From Proteobacteria bacterium UBA3588 (GTDB taxonomy: Bacteria; Pseudomonadota; Gammaproteobacteria; Thiohalomonadales; Thiohalomonadaceae): a stretch of 57,982 nt of DNA. Of the stretch, positions 35,418 to 43,811 are shown piece by piece (the first letter of the stretch is position 1; every line of letters starts with the position of its first letter). Below the pieces are notes generated by a model. That model was not told the DNA's origin and searched no databases. It saw nothing but the letters and a program-made list of their open reading frames with translations. Location of the stretch: contig DFMR01000139.1 in the NCBI GenBank assembly GCA_002376325.1, positions 1 through 57,982 on the forward strand, given 5' to 3'. The position numbers and the translations under genes were made by a program.

Positions 35418-36092
35418 TCAGCGAATACCGGCGATAGTCGCGAACAGCTGTAGAAAGTACATGACCGGCGGCCCGGCAATCAGATTCCACAGGGGGGTCA
35501 CCAGCAGCGCCAGGACGATGATGATGCCGTAAGGCTCAATCCGGCTCAACTGCCAGGACCAGGGGCCGGGCAACAGCGCCACGGCGATACGCCCGCCATC
35601 CAGGGGCGGCACCGGCAGCAGATTCAGCACCGCCAAAATGACATTAATCTGCACCCCCGCCCAGCCCATGTAGGCCAGGAACATCGCCGCCGAATGAGGC
35701 AGCGCCCCCGACCCCACCCCGGCCCGCATCACCAGCGCCCAGAACAGCGCCATCAGCAGATTGGAGAGCGGCCCGGCAGCGGCCACGAAGGCCATGTCCC
35801 GCTTCGGGTTGCGCAGGTTCTCGAAGGTCACGGGTACCGGCTTGGCCCAACCAAACAACATCGGCGAGGTGCCCGACAGGCTGGACAGCAGCAGCAGAAA
35901 CAGCGGTACCGCCACGGTACCGATGGGGTCGACGTGGCGAATCGGATTGACGCTGAGACGCCCCAGCATCATCGCGGTCGGGTCACCGAACAGCCGCGCC
36001 ACCCAGCCATGGGCCACTTCGTGCAAGGTGATGGCAAACAGGACCGGAACGATCCAGACCGCTATCGTTTGGGGAAGGCTAAGGTCACTCAT
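35418..36092 (-). CDS. Site-2-protease-family membrane metalloprotease (M50, YwhC/FtsH-type rhomboid neighbour family)
   Basis: A 224-residue inner-membrane protein of the M50B group. The zinc motif HEVAH is at residues 24-28 within a membrane segment, and the third ligand is the Asp of PVPPLDGGRIAVALL. Five to six hydrophobic segments are visible. Substrate and role are unknown for this small subfamily, which is often found next to trpS or scpAB in gammaproteobacteria. Confidence 0.9.
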   Translation of the reverse strand: MSDLSLPQTIAVWIVPVLFAITLHEVAHGWVARLFGDPTAMMLGRLSVNPIRHVDPIGTVAVPLFLLLLSSLSGTSPMLFGWAKPVPVTFENLRNPKRDMAFVAAAGPLSNLLMALFWALVMRAGVGSGALPHSAAMFLAYMGWAGVQINVILAVLNLLPVPPLDGGRIAVALLPGPWSWQLSRIEPYGIIIVLALLVTPLWNLIAGPPVMYFLQLFATIAGIR

Positions 36093-36127
36093 GGTGCGAT
36101 TATATCCCGAAGTATGACGCGGCTTCG

Positions 36128-36751
36128 CTACTGTTCGAGGCCGGAGGTATCGCCCTTGCCCTGGCGCACCACCACGGGTGTACCGTCGACCAAGTCGATC
36201 ACGGTGGTCGGTTCCAGATCACCATAGCCGCCGTCGATAATCAGGTCGACCTGGCGCTCCAGCAACTGACGGATTTCGTACGGATCGCTCTGCGGCAACT
36301 CGTCGCCGGGGAGCATCAGCGTCGTGCTCATCAGCGGCTCGCCCAGATCCTGCAACAGCGCCTGGATCACGGCGTTGTCCGGAATGCGCAGCCCGATCGT
36401 CTTGCGCTTGGGGTGTTGCAGCCGCCGCGGCACCTCGCGGGTCGCCGGCAGGATGAACGTGTATGGTCCCGGCGTCAGCTTCTTCATCAAACGGTAGGAG
36501 GTGTTATCCACCTTGGCGTAAGTGGCGAGGTCGGACAGATCGCGGCACACCAGCGTGAAATTGTGGCGCTCGTCCAAGCGCCTGATCTGCCGAATCCGCT
36601 CCAGCGCATCCTTGTCGCCGATGGTGCAGCCCAGGGCATAGCCGGAATCGGTCGGATAGACCGCCACCGCACCGCCGCGCAGCAACTCCGCCGCCTGGCG
36701 GATCAAGCGCGCCTGCGGGGTTTCCGCATGGATTTGAAAGAATTGACTCAT
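36128..36751 (-). CDS. yciO: Sua5/YciO/YrdC-family protein, YciO type
   Basis: A 207-residue protein of the fold that in YrdC/Sua5 makes threonylcarbamoyl-AMP for tRNA t6A. It shows AVYPTDSGYALGCTIGDK and LVCRDLSDLATYAK, and LTPGPYTFILPATREVPRR, all YciO-like. The YrdC KxR/SxN set is incompletely met, so it may be a paralogue with a different job. It lies next to the rnm gene as in E. coli. Confidence 0.88.
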   Translation of the reverse strand: MSQFFQIHAETPQARLIRQAAELLRGGAVAVYPTDSGYALGCTIGDKDALERIRQIRRLDERHNFTLVCRDLSDLATYAKVDNTSYRLMKKLTPGPYTFILPATREVPRRLQHPKRKTIGLRIPDNAVIQALLQDLGEPLMSTTLMLPGDELPQSDPYEIRQLLERQVDLIIDGGYGDLEPTTVIDLVDGTPVVVRQGKGDTSGLEQ

Positions 36752-36791
36752 GCCGGTGAATATCGGGACGAACAGGGCATAGCTAAAGGCT

Positions 36792-37652
36792 TCATGCGAC
36801 CCCCCGGTTGCGGGCGGCGTCGGCCTCCCACAGCGACCAGACCGGGGTCAGCACCTCCGGCAGCGCGGGCAACCGTCCCAATTCCAGCCACGGGTTTTCC
36901 GGTCCGTGATAATCGGAACCGGCCGAGGCCAGCAGGTCGAATTTCAGGGCATGGCTCGTCATGGCGTCGACGTCCTGTCGGCTGTGGCTGCCCGACACCA
37001 CCTCGAGCCCGGCACCGCCGCATTCGGCGAATTCGCCCAGCAGGCGCCGCAATTTGCCGGCCGTCAGATTATAACGCGCCGGGTGAGCCACCACCGCCAC
37101 ACCGCCGGCTTCGCGGATCCAGCCCACCGCCTCTTCCAGTCCCGCCCATCGGCCCGGCACATAACCCGGCTTGTTGTGGGTGAGATAGTGTTTGAAGATA
37201 TCCCGTACGTCCTTGCCGCAGTGGCGGCTGACCAGGTAATGGGCAAAATGGGTGCGGCTGATGATCCGCCCCCGCGCCAGCGCCTGCGCCCCCTCATAGG
37301 CACCGTCAATGCCGCGCGCCGCCAGACGCCGCCCGATCTCTTCGGCACGCCATTGGCGGAAACTGCGCAGGCGCTCCAGCCCGGCCGCCAGCGCGGGGGC
37401 AGACGGGTCCAGTTGCAGCCCCACCACATGAATGGTCGTCGCTTGCCAGGTCACGGAGAGTTCCACCCCCGGGACCACGGCAATCCCAACCTGTGGCGCG
37501 GTTCGCAGCGCTTCCTCGCAACCGTCGGTATCGTCATGGTCGGTCAACGCCAGCACGTCGACGCCGGCCGCAGCCGCCCGCCGCACCAAATCGGCCGGAC
37601 TGAGCGTGCCGTCGGAAACCCAACTGTGGCTGTGGAGGTCATAGCAAGACAT
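36792..37652 (-). CDS. rnm: PHP-domain RNase AM / 3',5'-nucleoside bisphosphate phosphatase (YciV/TrpH family)
   Basis: A 286-residue polymerase-and-histidinol-phosphatase domain protein. The metal-binding N-terminus is DLHSHSWVSDG (His7, His9), then ALTDHDDTDG, and the distal ligands include AHPARY and SGSDYHGP. E. coli Rnm acts as a 5'-3' exonuclease maturing rRNA ends and degrades nucleoside bisphosphates. It diverges from yciB. Confidence 0.9.
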   Translation of the reverse strand: MSCYDLHSHSWVSDGTLSPADLVRRAAAAGVDVLALTDHDDTDGCEEALRTAPQVGIAVVPGVELSVTWQATTIHVVGLQLDPSAPALAAGLERLRSFRQWRAEEIGRRLAARGIDGAYEGAQALARGRIISRTHFAHYLVSRHCGKDVRDIFKHYLTHNKPGYVPGRWAGLEEAVGWIREAGGVAVVAHPARYNLTAGKLRRLLGEFAECGGAGLEVVSGSHSRQDVDAMTSHALKFDLLASAGSDYHGPENPWLELGRLPALPEVLTPVWSLWEADAARNRGVA

Positions 37653-37769
37653 AGGGGTCGCATTCTAGCGCATTCCGGCTGTGATATGGGGCTGTTCGTG
37701 TGCGCCCCCGGACCTGTGTTAAAGTGGCCCGCCAAGAGGCAATCCGGTTATAAACGGTAAAGATTTCGC

Positions 37770-38321
37770 ATGAAATTCCTATTCGATCTGTTCCCAATCC
37801 TGCTGTTCTTCGTCGCCTACAAGTTCGCGGGCATCTACGTCGCCACTGCGGTCGCCATCGCCGCCTCGGTGGTGCAGGTGCTGTGGTTCTGGTGGCGCCA
37901 CCGCCGGGTGGAAATGATGCACATGGTGACGCTGGTGCTGATCGTCGTGCTGGGCGGTGCCACCCTATGGCTGCACGACGAAATGTTCATCAAATGGAAA
38001 CCCACCATCGTCTACTGGCTGTTCGGGATCATGTTCCTGGCCAGCCATTATGTCGGCAACAAACCGCTCACGGCCCGCATGATGGGGACGGCACTTACCC
38101 TGCCGGAACATATCTGGAAACGGTTGAACATGGGCTGGGCGCTGTTTTTCGTCGCCCTCGGCGCGGTCAACCTCTACGTGGTGTACCACTTCGACACCAA
38201 CACCTGGGTCAACTTCAAGCTGTTCGGGCTGATGGGGCTGATGCTCCTGTTCATCATCGTCCAGGCGATCTATCTCTCACGCCACCTGAAAGATCAGCAA
38301 CCGGAGAAGGAAAACCCATGA
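37770..38321 (+). CDS. yciB: Inner membrane-spanning septation protein A (YciB/IspZ)
   Basis: A 183-residue protein with five membrane segments, starting MKFLFDLFPILLFFVAYKFA, with the conserved cytoplasmic MHMVTLVLIVVLGGATL and RLNMGWALFFVALGAVNLYV stretches. YciB helps envelope synthesis and cell length control in E. coli. The end overlaps yciI by four bases, and the operon continues with the BolA-like and parvulin genes. Confidence 0.96.
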   Translation: MKFLFDLFPILLFFVAYKFAGIYVATAVAIAASVVQVLWFWWRHRRVEMMHMVTLVLIVVLGGATLWLHDEMFIKWKPTIVYWLFGIMFLASHYVGNKPLTARMMGTALTLPEHIWKRLNMGWALFFVALGAVNLYVVYHFDTNTWVNFKLFGLMGLMLLFIIVQAIYLSRHLKDQQPEKENP

Positions 38322-38620
38322 TGTACTATGTCATCATCGGCCAGGATGTCCCCGACAGCCTGGGACTACGCCGGCAGGCGCGTCCGGCGCATCTGCAACG
38401 GCTGAGCCAGCTGAAAGACGAAGGGCGGCTACTGCTGGCCGGCCCCTTCCCCGCCATCGACAGCGCCGATCCGGGAACCGCCGGCTTCAGCGGCAGTCTA
38501 ATTGTCGCCGACTTTCCGTCACTGGAAGCGGCGCAGGCGTGGGCCGATGCCGATCCCTACGCCGCCGCAGGCGTCTATGCGCAGCTGACGGTAAAACCCT
38601 TCAGGAAGGTGCTGCCATGA
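38318..38620 (+). CDS. yciI: YciI-family protein
   Basis: A 100-residue ferredoxin-like alpha-beta barrel protein, close to E. coli YciI: RPAHLQRLSQLKDEGRLLLAG, FSGSLIVADFPSLEAAQAW and DPYAAAGVYAQLTVKPF. The usual His and Asp (RPAH..., DSADPG) are present. The biochemical role is not established. Either of two adjacent ATGs (38318 or 38321) may be the start. It overlaps both neighbours by four bases. Confidence 0.93.
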   Translation: MMYYVIIGQDVPDSLGLRRQARPAHLQRLSQLKDEGRLLLAGPFPAIDSADPGTAGFSGSLIVADFPSLEAAQAWADADPYAAAGVYAQLTVKPFRKVLP

Positions 38621-38892
38621 TCGATCGCATAAGCGCCATCCGTGATCGGCTCACCGCGGCGCTCGCGCCGCAGCAACTGGAGATCGTCGACGACAGTCAT
38701 AAACACGCCGGTCACGCGGGCGCGCGCGGCGGCGGCCATTTTAGCGTCACTATCGTCGCCGCCGTCTTCAACGGCAAGGGACTGGTAGAACGCCATCGCA
38801 TGATATACGCTGCGCTCAACGACCTGATGCAGCAAAACGAAGTGCATGCACTCAGCATTCAGGCACGAACCCCCGAAGAAACCACAACGTGA
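38617..38892 (+). CDS. BolA-family protein
   Basis: A 91-residue BolA-like protein: the DSHKHAGHAGARGGGHFSVT segment with the conserved His residues, then RHRMIYAALNDLMQQN. BolA proteins act with monothiol glutaredoxins in iron-sulfur cluster handling or as transcription regulators. The ATG overlaps the yciI stop. The next gene starts 17 bases on. Confidence 0.93.
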   Translation: MIDRISAIRDRLTAALAPQQLEIVDDSHKHAGHAGARGGGHFSVTIVAAVFNGKGLVERHRMIYAALNDLMQQNEVHALSIQARTPEETTT

Positions 38893-38909
38893 GGAATAAA
38901 GGATCTGAT

Positions 38910-39767
38910 ATGAAAATGTCACGGAAACTGCTCGCTGTTCCCATGATTTGCTTATCGCTCGGCCTAGGTACCGCCTGGGCCGCGGGTGACGGCGTTATGG
39001 CGCTCGGCAACGGCCCTCTGGCCTCAGGCGCTACGACCGACCCCAACACCATCGTCGCAACCGTCAATGGTAACGCGATTCACAACAGCGACATCGACGA
39101 CTACATTCGCGACTTCCATCTCAATCCGCAGCAGGCGGCCAATCGCGGCGCCATCCTGAACGACATCATTTCGCGCGACCTGGTGCGTGCCGACGCCATG
39201 AAAAAGGGTTTGAACAAGCGCCCCGACGTGGTCGCCGAAATGAAGATGGCAGGCGACGCGGTGCTGCTCAACGCTGCGGTACGGGACGCCGTGATGTCGA
39301 ACCCGGTGACCGAAGCGCAGATCAAGCAGGAATACCAAAAGCAGTTGCCGAACCTGCAGCCGACCGAATATAAGGCGCGCCATATCCTGGTGAAGAGCGA
39401 GGCCGAAGCCAAGGCCATCATCAAGCAGCTGGAAAAAGGCGCCGATTTCGCCAAGCTGGCGAAAGAGAAATCCTCGGATGCCTCCGCCAAGAAGGGCGGC
39501 GAACTGGGCTGGTTTATCGGCAAGCAGATGGTGCCGGCATTCACCGCGGCGGTCGCCCAATTGAAGAAAGGCCAGTTCACCCGGACCCCGGTGCACACTC
39601 CCTACGGCTGGCACATCATCAAGCTGGAAGATACCCGCACCGCCAAGGCCCCCGACCTGAAGCAGATCGAACCCGAGATGCGTCAGTATCTGGAGCGCCA
39701 ACATGTGGCGGACTATCTGAAGCAGCTGCGCGCCGGCGCCAAGATCACTATCGGGTCGCAACAGTAA
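38910..39767 (+). CDS. Periplasmic parvulin-type peptidyl-prolyl cis-trans isomerase
   Basis: A 285-residue secreted foldase. A signal peptide (MKMSRKLLAV...GTAWA) is followed by a SurA-like N-terminal helical region (VNGNAIHNSDIDDYI) and a PpiC-type rotamase domain from about residue 153: EYKARHILVKSEAEAKAII, KKGGELGWFIGKQMVPAF, and TPYGWHIIKLED. It probably helps fold outer-membrane or periplasmic proteins. ATG 38910 has AAAGGA upstream. A possible terminator hairpin is at 39807-39828. Confidence 0.93.
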   Translation: MKMSRKLLAVPMICLSLGLGTAWAAGDGVMALGNGPLASGATTDPNTIVATVNGNAIHNSDIDDYIRDFHLNPQQAANRGAILNDIISRDLVRADAMKKGLNKRPDVVAEMKMAGDAVLLNAAVRDAVMSNPVTEAQIKQEYQKQLPNLQPTEYKARHILVKSEAEAKAIIKQLEKGADFAKLAKEKSSDASAKKGGELGWFIGKQMVPAFTAAVAQLKKGQFTRTPVHTPYGWHIIKLEDTRTAKAPDLKQIEPEMRQYLERQHVADYLKQLRAGAKITIGSQQ

Positions 39768-39806
39768 GCAACAGACGTCGGCCTCCTACGGCCGGCAATG
39801 GAGCCT

Positions 39807-39828
39807 CGGCCCTCCCTCCAGAGGGCCG
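39807..39828 (+). terminator. Hairpin after the parvulin gene
   Basis: CGGCCCTC and GAGGGCCG pair perfectly around a six-base loop, 40 bases after the stop codon, followed by GGATTTCC with only a short T run. Function as terminator is possible but not strong. Confidence 0.4.
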
Positions 39829-39900
39829 GGATTTCCGACTCCGGCGATCGCCCCGTATCCCGGATAAATTCCCTCTTCCCGTTGAGTCAGGCGACAGGTT

Positions 39901-40767
39901 CTACCCGCGCCGAGTCTCCTTCAGCATGGCGCGCAGCGCCTCCCGCCAATGCATCCCGGGAAGATTCAGGTCATCGCGCAAATCCGCCGTATCCAACACG
40001 CTGTAGGCGGGACGACGCGCCGCCGTGGGATATTCCTCGCTGCGCAGCGGACGGATCGGGATCGCCCGTTGCAGCAGGCCGCAGGCGACGGCCTCCTCCT
40101 GGATCGCCACCGCGAAATCGTACCAGCTGGCGACACCCAGATCGGCCCAATGATAGAGCCCGTGCAACGTCGGTGCGGCGACCACGCCCCACAACGCCTG
40201 CGCCAGGGTCCGTGCCCACGTCGGGCTGCCGATCTGATCGGCCACCACCGCCAGCGCGTCGCGCTCCCGCATCAAGCGCAACATGGTGCGCACGAAATTG
40301 TTTCCCGCCTCGGCATAAAGCCAGGAGGTGCGCACGATGACCCACCTGCCCGCCGCCGCCATCACTGCCTCCTCGCCGGAGCGCTTGCCTGCGCCATAGC
40401 TGCCGAGCGGATGACACGGGTCGAGAGGGCGATAGGGACGCGCGCTGTTGCCGTCGAAGACATAGTCGGTCGATACCTGTATCAACCGTGCGCCGCAGCC
40501 GGCGGCCGCCTGCGCCAGATGGGCCGGACCGCGGGCGTTGACGGCGAAGGCATGCTCGCGCTCCTCCTCGGCGCGATCCACGGCAGTGTAGGCGGCAGCG
40601 TTGATGATGACATCGGGACGCAGTTGTCCCACGATGGCGGACACCTCTTCCAGATCGGTGATGTCCAGCTGCGCCGAGGTGCGTGCCTCCACCGTCATGT
40701 CCGCCGGCGCCGTGCGACATAGCGCCTGCCCCAGCTGTCCCCCCGCTCCGGCAATCAGAACCTTCAT
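39901..40767 (-). CDS. rmlD: dTDP-4-dehydrorhamnose reductase
   Basis: A 288-residue SDR-type reductase making dTDP-L-rhamnose. The N-terminal loop GAGGQLGQAL binds NAD(P), and DVIINAAAYTAVDRAEEE, STDYVFDG and the catalytic YGAGK (Tyr-x-x-x-Lys) follow. The other rml genes are not here, so it is a scattered member of the pathway, or a related sugar reductase. Confidence 0.92.
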   Translation of the reverse strand: MKVLIAGAGGQLGQALCRTAPADMTVEARTSAQLDITDLEEVSAIVGQLRPDVIINAAAYTAVDRAEEEREHAFAVNARGPAHLAQAAAGCGARLIQVSTDYVFDGNSARPYRPLDPCHPLGSYGAGKRSGEEAVMAAAGRWVIVRTSWLYAEAGNNFVRTMLRLMRERDALAVVADQIGSPTWARTLAQALWGVVAAPTLHGLYHWADLGVASWYDFAVAIQEEAVACGLLQRAIPIRPLRSEEYPTAARRPAYSVLDTADLRDDLNLPGMHWREALRAMLKETRRG

Positions 40768-40792
40768 CGTCCGCGCCCCTCTTCAGGAATTC

Positions 40793-43051
40793 TCAGTCGC
40801 CCAACAGTTTCAATAAAGCGGTTTCGTCCAGTAGCGCAACCCCCAGCTCCTGCGCTTTGGCCAGCTTGGAACCGGCCTCGGCACCGGCCACCACATAGTC
40901 GGTCTTTTTCGACACGCTGCCCGCCACCTTCGCGCCCAACGCCTGCAAGCGCTCCTTCGCCTGGTCGCGGGTCAGCGATACCAGCGTGCCGGTCAGGACG
41001 AAGGTCTTTCCCGCCAAACGCTGTGCGTCGGCGCCGGCGTCTGTCGCCGTAGCCATGGCGTTGACGCCTGCGGCCTGCAACCGGCCGAGCACCTCACGGT
41101 TGTGTGCCTGCGCCAGAAACGTAACGATATTTTCGGCGGTGACCCGTCCTATCCCCGGAACCTTCACCTGTTCCTCGTTGACCAGATCCCTCTCGCCGGC
41201 CTGCGCCAATGCGGCCAGTGAACCGAAGGATTCAGCGAGGGCCTTTGCCACATTCCCCTTGACCAGCGGAATGGATAAATCGGCCAGATAGTCGGCCAAA
41301 TCTCCCTTCACTTCAGGGAGCGATGGATGCCCCGTGAAAAACTCCACGATCTTTTCCGCCGTCTTCTTCCCTACGCCCTGCACACCGCGCTTTTCGATGA
41401 AGTCGATGAGGGTTGCATGCAACAGGGCGTCCAGACTGCTGAAGTGTCGGGCAAGATCGCGGGCCGTCTCTTCGCCGACGCCGGGGATACCGATACCAAA
41501 GACCAGCCGTTCGAAATTTCGCCTCTTGCTCTCTTCGATCGCCGCGAGCAAATTGTCGACCGATTTCTCGCCCATGCGTTCGAGGGAGATCAGCTTCTCA
41601 CGCTGGTGTCGCAGGTCGTAGACGCTCGCCACGTCGTGCAACAGTTCGTGGTCGACCAGTTGCGATACCAGTTTCTCGCCCAGGCCCTCGATATCCATCG
41701 CTCGGCGCGATGCGAAGTGAATGATCGCGCCCTTGCGCTGAGCCTCGCAGAACAGGCCGCCGGAACAGCGTCCGATGGCCTCGCCTTCCGGCCGCACGAC
41801 CGGCGAATCACAGATCGGGCATCGCTCCGGCATACATACCGGCACCGCGCCTTGAGGGCGTTCACTCAGGATCACCCGTACCACCTCGGGAATCACGTCG
41901 CCGGCACGACGCACGATTACCGTATCGTTGACCCGCACGTCTTTCTTGGCGACCTCATCCGGATTGTGCAGGGTGGCGTTGGACACGGTAACGCCGCCGA
42001 CAAACACCGGCCGTAATTTGGCGACGGGCGTCAAGGCGCCGGTACGCCCCACCTGCCACTCCACCGCCTCGACGACAGTGCTCTCTTCCTGCGCCGGGAA
42101 TTTGCGGGCGATCGCCCAGCGCGGCGCCCGGGCGACAAAACCGAGCCGTTCCTGTTCTTCGACGGCATCCACCTTGAACACGACACCGTCGATTTCGAAC
42201 GGCAATGCATTACGGTTCTGTTCCATCCTGCGGTAATAGTCGACGCATCCCTCCAGCCCGTGCACCCGTTCGATTCCGACGTAGACGCGCAATCCCCATT
42301 CCCGCAGCAACTGCAGCCGCGCGTAATGCGCATCGGGAAGCGCGCGTCCTTCGACGATACCGACACCGTAGCAATACATCTCCAGGGGACGCTGCGCGGT
42401 GACGGCGGGATCGAGCTGACGCAACGAACCGGCCGCCGCATTGCGCGGGTTCACGAACAGTTTCTGTCCCGCCGCCTCGGCGTCCCGGTTGAGCCGCTCG
42501 AAACCTGTTCGGGAGATGAACACCTCGCCGCGCACCTCCAGCCGCGCCGGCGCGCCGCTGCGTAACCGCAACGGTACGCTGTGAATGGTACGCACGTTCT
42601 GTGTCACGTCTTCGCCGGTAGCGCCGTCGCCACGGGTGGCCGCCCGCACCAGCAGACCGTCCTCGTAGAGCAGGCTTATCGCCAGGCCATCGAGTTTGGG
42701 TTCCGCCACGTAGCCAATCTGCCCGTTGGTTCCCAGACGCTCGCGCACGCGGCGATCGAAGTCGGCCACCTCGCCGTCGTCGAACGCATTGTCGAGGGAG
42801 AGCATCGGTAACTCGTGACGCACCTCGCCGAACTCTTTGAGCGGCGCGGCACCGACCCGCTGGGTGGGCGAATCGGGCGTGATCAGATATGGATAATCTT
42901 TCTCCAATGCCTGCAATTCGCGCAGCAGGCGATCGTATTCGGCGTCAGGGATCTCCGGCGCGTCGAGCACGTAGTAGAGGTAGTTGTGAAAGGCCAGGGT
43001 CGTGCGCAATTCGGCGGCACGCTGTGCTGCCTGCGCTGGAACGTTGCTCAT
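40793..43051 (-). CDS. ligA: NAD-dependent DNA ligase with duplicated helix-hairpin-helix module
   Basis: A 752-residue replicative ligase that seals nicks using NAD. Domains in order: Ia (N-terminal YYVLDAPEIPDAEYD), adenylation domain with Lys119 in EPKLDG, OB fold, four-Cys zinc finger (C411, C414, C429, C435), HhH region, and BRCT (from about 678). It is about 80 residues longer than the E. coli enzyme. The extra length is in the HhH region, where a unit of two hairpins (about 516-575) is followed by a similar unit (about 591-650). It overlaps zipA by four bases. Confidence 0.96.
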   Translation of the reverse strand: MSNVPAQAAQRAAELRTTLAFHNYLYYVLDAPEIPDAEYDRLLRELQALEKDYPYLITPDSPTQRVGAAPLKEFGEVRHELPMLSLDNAFDDGEVADFDRRVRERLGTNGQIGYVAEPKLDGLAISLLYEDGLLVRAATRGDGATGEDVTQNVRTIHSVPLRLRSGAPARLEVRGEVFISRTGFERLNRDAEAAGQKLFVNPRNAAAGSLRQLDPAVTAQRPLEMYCYGVGIVEGRALPDAHYARLQLLREWGLRVYVGIERVHGLEGCVDYYRRMEQNRNALPFEIDGVVFKVDAVEEQERLGFVARAPRWAIARKFPAQEESTVVEAVEWQVGRTGALTPVAKLRPVFVGGVTVSNATLHNPDEVAKKDVRVNDTVIVRRAGDVIPEVVRVILSERPQGAVPVCMPERCPICDSPVVRPEGEAIGRCSGGLFCEAQRKGAIIHFASRRAMDIEGLGEKLVSQLVDHELLHDVASVYDLRHQREKLISLERMGEKSVDNLLAAIEESKRRNFERLVFGIGIPGVGEETARDLARHFSSLDALLHATLIDFIEKRGVQGVGKKTAEKIVEFFTGHPSLPEVKGDLADYLADLSIPLVKGNVAKALAESFGSLAALAQAGERDLVNEEQVKVPGIGRVTAENIVTFLAQAHNREVLGRLQAAGVNAMATATDAGADAQRLAGKTFVLTGTLVSLTRDQAKERLQALGAKVAGSVSKKTDYVVAGAEAGSKLAKAQELGVALLDETALLKLLGD

Positions 43052-43773
43052 GCCTTTGCCGCGAATCGCTGTGCCACGGCACGCATGCGGGCGATGGCGG
43101 CCTCGTTGAGCAGATGACGCTGCTGATCGCCGATGAGTCCCTCCAACGCGCCGGCGAGGCGCCGTGCCGTGACGAGCAGGTCATCGAAGGCGTCGCCACC
43201 GGCCAGCGGTCCCGGCAGGTGCATGAACAGCGCCAGACCGGGCGTACGCAGATCGGGCAGCTGTTGCAGCGCAAAATAGCCCGGTTCCACGATATTGGCC
43301 ACACCGAACACCGACTTGCCGCTCACCGGGTCGATGCGGTGGAAGATCTGCATGTCGCCGTAGTCCAGGCCTAGATCCTCGAACAGATCGGACAGCGTGG
43401 GACCGGTAAAGCTGGCGCCCTCCTGGGCGATGACCGTCAACACCAGCAGCGCTTCCTGCGGCGCTGCCGCCGAGGTGCCGAACGCCGCTTGCGCCGTCGC
43501 CTCCTCCTCCGCAGAAAGACGACCCATGGCGCCTTTGCCGCTGAAACCGGCCAGTTCCTGCAACTGCCCCTCATCCAACGGCGCCGAGCGGTCGGCCTGA
43601 CGCGGCAAGGGAATGATGTCCCAATCGTCGACGCCGGTTGCCGTCTCCGCCGCCGGCCGATCATCGGGCAGATAGCCGTCATCGTTCTGCTGCCGACGCC
43701 GCCGTCCCCAAAAATAGACAGCGGCGATCACCACCAGACCAATAACCAACAGACTCAGACGAAATGGGCCCAT
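43048..43773 (-). CDS. zipA: Cell division protein ZipA
   Basis: A 241-residue FtsZ-binding protein anchored in the inner membrane by LLVIGLVVIAAVYFWG. A charged, variable linker (WGRRRRQQNDDGYLPDD, then Pro/Ala-rich) leads to the C-terminal ZipA domain (from about residue 105: ALLVLTVIAQEGASFTGPTL, MQIFHRIDP, VEPGYFALQQL). It is shorter in the linker than E. coli ZipA. ZipA is restricted to gammaproteobacteria. Position between smc and ligA matches Pseudomonas. Confidence 0.95.
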   Translation of the reverse strand: MGPFRLSLLVIGLVVIAAVYFWGRRRRQQNDDGYLPDDRPAAETATGVDDWDIIPLPRQADRSAPLDEGQLQELAGFSGKGAMGRLSAEEEATAQAAFGTSAAAPQEALLVLTVIAQEGASFTGPTLSDLFEDLGLDYGDMQIFHRIDPVSGKSVFGVANIVEPGYFALQQLPDLRTPGLALFMHLPGPLAGGDAFDDLLVTARRLAGALEGLIGDQQRHLLNEAAIARMRAVAQRFAAKA

Positions 43774-43811
43774 AGCACTATGCGACCGATATACGCCGGT
43801 TCGGATGCCGG

